Assembly (NCBI GenBank): GCA_013362195.1 | Contig: JABFWM010000223.1 | Coordinates: forward strand, 1 to 5,751 | Direction of reading: 5' to 3' | DNA: 5,751 nucleotides | Source of the DNA: Acidobacteriota bacterium | Lineage (GTDB): Bacteria; Acidobacteriota; Vicinamibacteria; Vicinamibacterales; 2-12-FULL-66-21 | In this document: piece after piece, positions 1 to 4,712 of the stretch | Position numbering within the stretch: the first letter of the stretch is position 1 | Layout of the letters: each line of letters opens with the position of its first letter | Made by a program: the position numbers and the translations under genes | Notes under the pieces: generated by a model | The model's database searches: none | Told to the model about the DNA's origin: nothing | Seen by the model: the letters and a program-made list of their open reading frames with translations, nothing else

Positions 1-588
1 GATGATCCCCGGTCGGACTTCATAGACCGGAATGCCGTCGGGCGCGAGACGCGACGCGAACAGCTTCACCGTCATCGCGAGCCCGGCCTTGCTGACGCAG
101 TAATCGCCGCGGTTCGTCGACGCCATGTCGGCGGACACCGACGTGATGAACACGATCGACGCGCGAAACGCCGGATCGTCGTGCCGCCGCGCGCGCTGCG
201 CGCGGGCGATCGCCTGGGTCAGGAAATACGGGCCGCGCAGGTTGGTCGAGATGAGCGCGTCGAAGCTGTCTTCGGATGCGTCGAGAATGTCGGCACGAAC
301 GCTCGGCGCGCGGCCGGCGTTGTTCACGAGCGCGTTCACACCGCCCCGCGCCTGCACCTCCTCGAGGAGACGTGCGCGATCGCCTGGGTCCGCCACGTCA
401 CAGCGATGGTAGTGAACGGCGCCGCCGGCCTCGCGCAGCGACGCGATCACCGTCGCGACGTCGGCCTCGGCGCGAACGCCGCACACGGCAAGATCCCAGC
501 CGTCCCGCGCGAGCGCGCGCGCGATGCCGAGGCCGATGCCACGCGTGCCGCCGGTGACCAGTGCGACACCGCGCGATCCCCCGGTCAC
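1..588 (-). CDS. Short-chain dehydrogenase/reductase (3-ketoacyl-ACP reductase-like), 3' part beyond the left edge
   Basis: NAD(P)-dependent oxidoreductase of the classical SDR superfamily. The 196 residues present carry the Rossmann cofactor motif TGGTRGIG at residues 12-19, NNAG at 89-92, the structural Asn116, and the catalytic set Ser150, Tyr163 and Lys167 (YCVSK). The 13-residue Ser-Tyr spacing matches FabG. The frame is still open at the edge, just after the conserved RPGII segment, so about 55-60 C-terminal residues should be missing (family about 250). The GTG start at 588-586 is preceded by GAGGA at 599-595 with a 6-nt spacer, and it overlaps the upstream stop codon as GTGA, so translational coupling is likely. 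SDRs of this style are often labelled 3-ketoacyl-ACP reductase, but co-transcription with a GH88-like hydrolase points to a keto-sugar or keto-uronate substrate, perhaps the 4-deoxy-hexoseulose uronate formed after unsaturated-uronate release. Family certain from motifs; substrate is inference. Confidence 0.93.
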   Translation of the reverse strand, partial: MTGGSRGVALVTGGTRGIGLGIARALARDGWDLAVCGVRAEADVATVIASLREAGGAVHYHRCDVADPGDRARLLEEVQARGGVNALVNNAGRAPSVRADILDASEDSFDALISTNLRGPYFLTQAIARAQRARRHDDPAFRASIVFITSVSADMASTNRGDYCVSKAGLAMTVKLFASRLAPDGIPVYEVRPGII

Positions 589-1997
589 GATCCGTCCTCG
601 TTGACCGGTTCGAGCTCCTCGGCGGCAAAGAACGTGAGATAGGGCGCGTGCTCCGCCAGCCGCTTGACGTAGAGCGCCGCTTCGCGCGCGTGGTAGTCGC
701 CCCACTGGCTCGACTCGCCGCGCGGCGTGGATGCGCCCGGCGGTACGTAGTCCCACCCGTTCGGCCAGTGGTAGACCGAGTGGAGCAGCAGCCCCTGGTG
801 CAGCGGGTCGATGCTGAGATACGGGCCGGTCTCGTCGAACAAGGTGTCGAGGATGAGCAGGCCGGCCTGTTCGTAGCGGCTGGTGTCCTCGCCGCGGCGC
901 GACAGGAAATGCGCGAGGCGCAGCAGGCCCTGCGCGGCAATCACCGCCGCGGAGCTGTCCACCGGCTCGCGATCGTTGAACGGATCCGCGGGGCGCTCGC
1001 GCCACTCGGGCAGCGAGGCGAGGCCCGGCGCCCCCGTATCCCAGTAGGGAATGCCGTCAGCGGCAGATGCCGCGTCGAGGTAGTAGGCGCACGTCGCATG
1101 CGCCGCTTCGAGCAGCATCGCTTCCACGAACTCGCGCCCGCCGCAGCCGTGCAGCGCGGAATCAGGGACGATGTCCAGGAACTCGAGCTGCTCGGCGAAG
1201 CCGAGCACCGCCCATGCGAGGCCGCGCGTCCAGGTGGTGAACGGGGAGTAGCCCTGCTGCGTGCTCGGTCCGCGGTAGGTGCCGCTCTCGACGTTGAACA
1301 TGCTTTCGTGCGCGGTGCGGCCGCGTACGTCGTAGCGATCGCGCCCGTTGCCGTAATAGACGTTGTAGCGCGCGGTGGCGTGCGCGTGCTGCGCCAGGCG
1401 CACCAGCAGGTTGACGCCGGCGTCCTGCTCCTCGCGCAGCGTCTGGCCGAGGATGAAGGCCAGCGCCAGTGCGCGCAGCGATCGGATCGTGTCGACGAAG
1501 AGCGAATGCGGGCCGTTGAACGAGTGAATGAACCCGCCGTCCGGAAGCACCGTCCAGCGGTGCGCCTGCACCGCACCCGACACCTTGAGCGCCATCTCGT
1601 AGAGGCGCACCTCCCATTCGCTCGCGTCGAACCGCTCTTCGACCGCGAGCCGCCACAGATTGCCGTAGGTGCTGACGTTGTTGAACCCGTGATCGTGCCC
1701 GCCCATGTGGGTGAGATGGCCCGACATGCGCTCGAGCGTGCGCGAGCGTCCCAGGTCGAGGAATTCGCGGTCGCCGCTGGCGTCGAACTGGAGCAGCGCA
1801 GATCCGAACTGGAACCCTTGCGTCCATTCGGTCCAGCCGCGCGTCTGATAGCGGCCCTGCACCGTGAACACGGGCGCGCCGTCCTCGGGGCGCCACGTCT
1901 GTTCGATCGAGCGGATCTTTGCCGCGGACAGGTCGAACAGCCGCGTGATCTTCGGCATCAGATCGGCCGGCGTTCGTCGTCGGTCGGCGTGCATCAT
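585..1997 (-). CDS. GH88-like unsaturated glucuronyl hydrolase family protein
   Basis: 470 residues, predicted (alpha/alpha)6-barrel enzyme. GH88 enzymes hydrate the 4,5-double bond of a terminal unsaturated uronic acid left by polysaccharide lyases, which releases the sugar. Landmarks: HDHGF at 101-105, where Asp102 aligns with the first key aspartate of Bacillus UGL (Asp88); FVDTIRS at 167-173, where Asp169 would be the second (Asp149); TWTRGLAW at 255-262; DSSAA at 347-351; and SSQWGDYHAREA at 429-440, matching the C-terminal WGDY motif of the family. The N-terminus is polar with no signal peptide, so it should be cytoplasmic. It is the first gene of a GTGA-overlapping operon with the SDR. 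The start is uncertain: ATG at 1997 and 1994 lie inside an 18-bp palindrome without a clear Shine-Dalgarno sequence, and Met14 (ATG at 1958) is an alternative that would leave the palindrome wholly intergenic. The second-Asp context differs from textbook UGL, so the exact glycan is open. Confidence 0.9.
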   Translation of the reverse strand: MMHADRRRTPADLMPKITRLFDLSAAKIRSIEQTWRPEDGAPVFTVQGRYQTRGWTEWTQGFQFGSALLQFDASGDREFLDLGRSRTLERMSGHLTHMGGHDHGFNNVSTYGNLWRLAVEERFDASEWEVRLYEMALKVSGAVQAHRWTVLPDGGFIHSFNGPHSLFVDTIRSLRALALAFILGQTLREEQDAGVNLLVRLAQHAHATARYNVYYGNGRDRYDVRGRTAHESMFNVESGTYRGPSTQQGYSPFTTWTRGLAWAVLGFAEQLEFLDIVPDSALHGCGGREFVEAMLLEAAHATCAYYLDAASAADGIPYWDTGAPGLASLPEWRERPADPFNDREPVDSSAAVIAAQGLLRLAHFLSRRGEDTSRYEQAGLLILDTLFDETGPYLSIDPLHQGLLLHSVYHWPNGWDYVPPGASTPRGESSQWGDYHAREAALYVKRLAEHAPYLTFFAAEELEPVNEDGS

Positions 1998-2010
1998 GGC
2001 GCGCCATGAT
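1993..2010. promoter_or_regulatory. Perfect 18-bp palindrome in the divergent control region
   Basis: ATCATGGCGCGCCATGAT is an exact inverted repeat (9+9, no spacer) between the GH88-like gene and the divergent dlgD-like gene. It covers the ATG codons at 1997 and 1994 of the hydrolase and lies 31 bp upstream of the dlgD-like start. A -10-like TATCAT on the minus strand (2011-2006) overlaps it, and a -10-like TATGAT on the plus strand lies at 2026-2031; neither has a convincing -35 box. The symmetry and location suit a dimeric repressor or activator serving both genes. The regulator is unknown, and chance symmetry in G+C-rich DNA is not excluded. Confidence 0.5.
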
Positions 2011-2040
2011 AGCGCACGCGCCGGATATGATCGGCGCTCG

Positions 2041-3027
2041 ATGCGTGTCTCTTACGCCGAGATGGCCGCCGTGCTCACGGACGTCCTGAACCGCCGCGGG
2101 TTCGATCCACCGCGCGCGCAGCGCTGCGCGGAGCTGTTCGCCGACACCGACCGCGACGGCGTGTATACACACGGGGTCGAGCGCTTCCGCCGGTTCATCC
2201 GTACGATCGAGAACGGCGTCGTCGACGTGCAGGCGCGTCCCCGCCGCGTCGCGGCGCACGGCGCGCTCGAGCGGTGGGACGGCTGCGGCGGCCCCGGCAA
2301 CCTGAACGCGCACGCCTCGATGGCGCGGGCGATCGCGCTGGCCCAGGCGAACGGCATCGGCTGCGTGGCGCTGGCCAACACGAACCACTGGATGCGCGGC
2401 GGCACCTACGGGTGGCAGGCGGCCGACGCGGGGGTGATCGGCCTGTGCTGGACCAACACGCTCGCCAACGTGCCGCCGTGGGGGGCGGCCGAGCCGCGCA
2501 TCGGCAACAATCCGCTGATCGTTGCCGTGCCGCGCGCCGCCGGGCACATCGTCCTCGACATCGCGATGTCGCAGTTCTCGGTCGGCGCCCTCCAGTCGTA
2601 CGCGGCACGCGGCGAGCGGCTGCCGGTGGCGGGAGGGTACGACGGCGACGGACACCTCTCCACCGATCCCGCCGCGATCGATGCGACGCGCCGCCTGCTG
2701 CCGATTGGCTTCTGGAAAGGATCGGGCCTCGCGGTGCTCCTCGACGCCGCCGCGGCCACACTTGCCGGCGGCCGCGCGACGCACGAGATCCCGACCGAGC
2801 CCGAACGCGAGTCGTCCCTGTCGCAGGTGTTCATCGCGATCGATCCCGCGCCTCTCGGCGGCCCCCAACACATCGCCGACGCGATCGTCGATCACCTGCA
2901 CGCCACGCCGCCCGGTGACGGAGCAGTGCGGTATCCGGGCGAGCGCACGCTCGAAACCCGCCGTCGCAATCTCGCGGAGGGCATTCCCGTGCGGGAGTCG
3001 ACCTGGAACTGGGTGACCAGCTTGTAG
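2041..3027 (+). CDS. dlgD: 2,3-diketo-L-gulonate reductase-like protein (YiaK/DlgD; malate/L-lactate/sulfolactate dehydrogenase family)
   Basis: 328 residues against about 332 for E. coli YiaK, and recognisably colinear with it throughout. YiaK reduces 2,3-diketo-L-gulonate to 3-keto-L-gulonate with NADH in sugar-acid catabolism. The catalytic His44 lies in GVYTHGVERF (40-49). Other shared blocks are NHWMRGGTYGWQAA (115-128), CWTNT (136-140), PPWG (145-148), the DIAMSQFS segment (173-180) and GFWKGSGL (223-230). No signal peptide; cytoplasmic. The start MRVSYAEM at 2041 aligns with YiaK residue 1. An in-frame ATG at 1996, inside the palindrome, would add 15 residues without homology and is less likely. 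The Shine-Dalgarno sequence is weak, and a TATGAT hexamer ends only 9 nt before the ATG, so a very short leader is possible. Divergent from the GH88-like operon (43 bp) and convergent with the MFS gene (22 bp). The family is secure; the physiological substrate could be a different 2-keto or 2,3-diketo acid. Confidence 0.92.
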   Translation: MRVSYAEMAAVLTDVLNRRGFDPPRAQRCAELFADTDRDGVYTHGVERFRRFIRTIENGVVDVQARPRRVAAHGALERWDGCGGPGNLNAHASMARAIALAQANGIGCVALANTNHWMRGGTYGWQAADAGVIGLCWTNTLANVPPWGAAEPRIGNNPLIVAVPRAAGHIVLDIAMSQFSVGALQSYAARGERLPVAGGYDGDGHLSTDPAAIDATRRLLPIGFWKGSGLAVLLDAAAATLAGGRATHEIPTEPERESSLSQVFIAIDPAPLGGPQHIADAIVDHLHATPPGDGAVRYPGERTLETRRRNLAEGIPVRESTWNWVTSL

Positions 3028-3033
3028 GCTGGT
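3016..3033. terminator. Weak candidate stem-loop at the convergent gene junction
   Basis: ACCAGC (3016-3021) and GCTGGT (3028-3033) form a perfect 6-bp stem around the 6-nt loop TTGTAG, which contains the dlgD-like stop codon. The position, between two convergent genes only 22 bp apart, suits a bidirectional transcript end. There is no T-run on either strand, so this is not a canonical intrinsic terminator. Confidence 0.25.
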
Positions 3034-3049
3034 TCGACCGCACCTCGCG

Positions 3050-4429
3050 TTACGTCTTGACCTTCGTGATCGTCGTGCCGTCGTGGGCTTCGTGACGAGC
3101 CGTCGGCCGTGGCGGTGAATCTGGCTCGAGTCGCGGCTCCCTCGCCTGCGGCTCCGGCAGCTTCAGCGTGAGCACGAGCAACGCCTCCGCTACCAGCGAA
3201 CCCGAGAGCACGAGCAGGCCGAACGAGTAGCTGCCGGTGGACTGGCGCAGCAGCCCCATGACGGATGGTCCGACCCACCCGCCCAGATTGCCTATCGCGT
3301 TGATGAACGCGATCCCCGCGGCGGCCGCGGTGCCGCCGAGCAGACGCTGGGGAATCGCCCAGAAGACGCTCATCACCGACCGCTGCCCGGATTGCGACAG
3401 CGTGAAGCTCAGGACGAGCAGCAGCACGTTGTCATGGAACGCCGCGGCGAGGATCAGCCCGGCCGCCGCCATCGCCGCGCAGCCGGCGACGTGCCAGCGC
3501 CGCTCGCCGGTGCGATCCGAGTGGCGGCCGATGACGACCATTGCCGCGAGCGCGACCACGAAGGGCAGCGCGGTCAGCAGGCTGACGGTGAAGCCGCCCG
3601 CCTTCGATGCGTCCTGCATGATCTTCGGCAGCCAGAGGAACACGCCGTAGGTGACGACGGTGTTCAGGAAATAGACCATCGTCAGGCGCCAGAAGGTGCC
3701 GCTGCGGAGGCTCGCCGGGAGCGAGCCATGCCCGCCGGCGCCCCGGCGCGCGCGCTCCTCACGCATCGTGTCGACGAGCCAGGCGCGATCGGCAGGCGGA
3801 AGCCACGTCGCATCCTCCGGACGATCGGTCAGCACGCGCACCGCCATCATACCGAGCACGACGGCGGGAACGCCTTCGACCAGGAACAGCCACTGCCAAC
3901 CCGTCAGGCCGAGGGCGCCGTCCAGCGTCATGATCGCCTGCGACACCGGTGCGCCGATCGCGATCGCAATCGGCGCGGCCATCATGAAGAGCGCGTTCGT
4001 GCGGGCACGCTCGGCCTCGGGGATCCAGTAGGTGAGGTACAGCACCATGCCCGGGAAGAACCCGGCCTCGGCGAGCCCGAGCAGGATCCGGGCGGCGTAG
4101 AACGAGCTCGTGCCGCTGATGGCGATCGTCGCCATCGAGACGAGGCCCCAGGCGATCATGATGCGCGCGATCCATCGCCGCGCGCCGACGCGCTCGAGCA
4201 GCAGGTTGCTCGGGACCTCGAAGAGGCAGTAGCCGAGGAAGAACAGCCCCGCGCCGTAGCCGTAGGCCGCGTCGCCCAGATGCAGATCGCGCTGCAGCGC
4301 CGTGGCCGCGAATCCGATGTTCACGCGGTCGATGTACGCGACGACGTAGCAGATGAAGGCAAAGGGGACGAGCCGCCGCCTCACGCGTGCGATGACGAGG
4401 CGATGATCAGCAGGTGACGCGATGGCCAT
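3050..4429 (-). CDS. MFS transporter, anion:cation symporter (ACS) type, probable sugar-acid/organic-acid carrier
   Basis: 459 residues from the ATG at 4429. This is an inner-membrane secondary carrier of about 12 hydrophobic helices, of the type that includes hexuronate, glucarate, tartrate and phthalate porters driven by proton symport. Visible marks: DRVNIGFA at 34-41 at the end of helix 1; FEVPSNLLLERVGARRW at 70-86 in helix 2 and the loop 2-3 motif; GLAEAGFFPGM at 118-128; FWLPK-like 'FLWLPK' after helix 7 (264-269); GRHSDRTGERRW at 301-312 in loop 8-9; and FINAIGNLGGWVGP at 375-388. The tail after about residue 425 is polar and proline-rich. An upstream GTG at 4480 would add 17 basic residues not typical of the family, and neither start has a strong Shine-Dalgarno sequence. 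Transcribed towards the dlgD-like gene and away from the TonB receptor. The likely cargo is a uronate or related small acid; this rests on family and neighbours, not on a substrate motif. Confidence 0.9.
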   Translation of the reverse strand: MAIASPADHRLVIARVRRRLVPFAFICYVVAYIDRVNIGFAATALQRDLHLGDAAYGYGAGLFFLGYCLFEVPSNLLLERVGARRWIARIMIAWGLVSMATIAISGTSSFYAARILLGLAEAGFFPGMVLYLTYWIPEAERARTNALFMMAAPIAIAIGAPVSQAIMTLDGALGLTGWQWLFLVEGVPAVVLGMMAVRVLTDRPEDATWLPPADRAWLVDTMREERARRGAGGHGSLPASLRSGTFWRLTMVYFLNTVVTYGVFLWLPKIMQDASKAGGFTVSLLTALPFVVALAAMVVIGRHSDRTGERRWHVAGCAAMAAAGLILAAAFHDNVLLLVLSFTLSQSGQRSVMSVFWAIPQRLLGGTAAAAGIAFINAIGNLGGWVGPSVMGLLRQSTGSYSFGLLVLSGSLVAEALLVLTLKLPEPQAREPRLEPDSPPRPTARHEAHDGTTITKVKT

Positions 4430-4649
4430 GGCACCCCGCGAGCGCGATCGGCCCGCAGCGCCGGTCGTGGCGGGCGGCACCGGGGAACTCTATTCGATCG
4501 CGCCGGCCGGGCACGGGGAAATCGCGGCGCCACGTTCGCGGCGGCGACGAAGGGAGCCGCTTTGCCGTCGCCGGCGGCCGCGCGGACGGCGGCGGCGTAC
4601 CCGGAACCGGCACATCAGTGGCGCCTCGCGCGAGGCCGTCTGACTGTAG
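4430..4649. other. Non-coding stretch between the MFS and TonB-receptor genes
   Basis: This G+C-rich stretch separates two divergent genes and must hold the MFS promoter. I see no convincing -35/-10 pair for it; the only AT-rich patch is around 4487-4500. The reading frames that cross it are short, arginine- and proline-rich and resemble no protein I know, so I call no gene. Its right end carries a 14-bp palindrome listed separately. Confidence 0.6.
4623..4636. repeat. Perfect 14-bp palindrome upstream of the receptor operator
   Basis: GCCTCGCGCGAGGC is an exact inverted repeat (7+7). It lies 13 bp before the GTTAAAGT operator cluster. As DNA it could be a second protein-binding site; as RNA it would form a short strong hairpin. 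Its base composition (only G/C apart from one T and one A) makes chance symmetry more likely than for the AT-rich operator nearby. Confidence 0.35.
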
Positions 4650-4680
4650 CGTTAAAGTAGGTTTACTTTAACGTTAAAGT
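4650..4680. promoter_or_regulatory. Compound operator: three GTTAAAGT half-sites forming two overlapping palindromes (LacI-like core)
   Basis: The half-site GTTAAAGT occurs at 4651-4658 (plus), 4665-4672 (minus) and 4673-4680 (plus). The first two form a 10-bp inverted repeat, CGTTAAAGTA (4650-4659) and TACTTTAACG (4664-4673), around the spacer GGTT. The second and third form a perfect spacerless 16-bp palindrome, ACTTTAACGTTAAAGT (4665-4680), whose centre AACGTT is characteristic of LacI-family operators. This AT-rich patch stands out in otherwise G+C-rich DNA and ends 32 bp before the TonB-receptor ATG. It also lies about 220 bp upstream of the divergent MFS gene, so one regulator could control both. 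The shared middle half-site means that two dimers in the two registers would compete. The regulator itself is not in the window. Confidence 0.75.
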
Positions 4681-4690
4681 TTGTTATCAC
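4662..4690 (+). promoter_or_regulatory. Possible promoter of the TonB-dependent receptor gene
   Basis: TTTACT (4662-4667) as a -35 box and TATCAC (4685-4690) as a -10 box are 17 bp apart, each a partial match to the sigma-70 consensus. The operator would overlap the -35 box and spacer, as expected for repression. Weak by sequence alone. If this promoter is used, transcription would begin near 4697, inside the proposed leader hairpin, so the two models conflict. Confidence 0.3.
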
Positions 4691-4708
4691 CTCCCCTCGT
4701 AAGGGAGG
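4690..4708 (+). promoter_or_regulatory. Leader hairpin that pairs with the Shine-Dalgarno sequence
   Basis: CCTCCC (4690-4695) is exactly complementary to GGGAGG (4703-4708), with the loop CTCGTAA. GGGAGG is the Shine-Dalgarno sequence of the TonB-receptor gene, 4 nt before its ATG at 4713. In a transcript that begins upstream of 4690 this would bury the ribosome-binding site in a stem of six base pairs, mostly G-C, and reduce translation. A shorter alternative, CCCT/AGGG (4694-4697 with 4702-4705), is possible. Confidence 0.45.
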
Positions 4709-4712
4709 CGTC

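Noticed and set aside
561..2009. A 482-codon plus-strand open frame opposite the GH88-like gene
   Set aside because: It mirrors the real gene almost end to end. Its translation is rich in Arg, Val, Glu and Ala without recognisable motifs, as expected of antisense frames in G+C-rich DNA, while the minus strand gives a clear GH88-family protein.
1996..2040. Extended start of the dlgD-like gene at ATG 1996
   Set aside because: It would add 15 residues absent from YiaK. The start at 2041 aligns with the known N-terminus, including the catalytic histidine at position 44.
1162..2901. A 579-codon minus-strand open frame spanning the hydrolase 5' half and the dlgD-like gene
   Set aside because: It crosses two genes with strong homology in other frames, is dominated by Arg, Ala and Gly, and has no family resemblance.
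3392..4417. A 341-codon plus-strand open frame opposite the MFS gene
   Set aside because: Highly charged, low-complexity translation with no motif. The opposite strand encodes an evident 12-helix transporter.
4430..4480. Upstream GTG start (4480) for the MFS transporter
   Set aside because: The extra 17 residues are Arg/Gly/Ala-rich and lie upstream of a normal-length N-terminus. No better Shine-Dalgarno sequence supports them, although the choice is not certain.
4407..4671. Several frames of 68-85 codons in the MFS-receptor gap
   Set aside because: Arg/Pro-rich, overlapping on both strands, without ribosome-binding sites or recognisable similarity; best seen as products of G+C-rich non-coding DNA.
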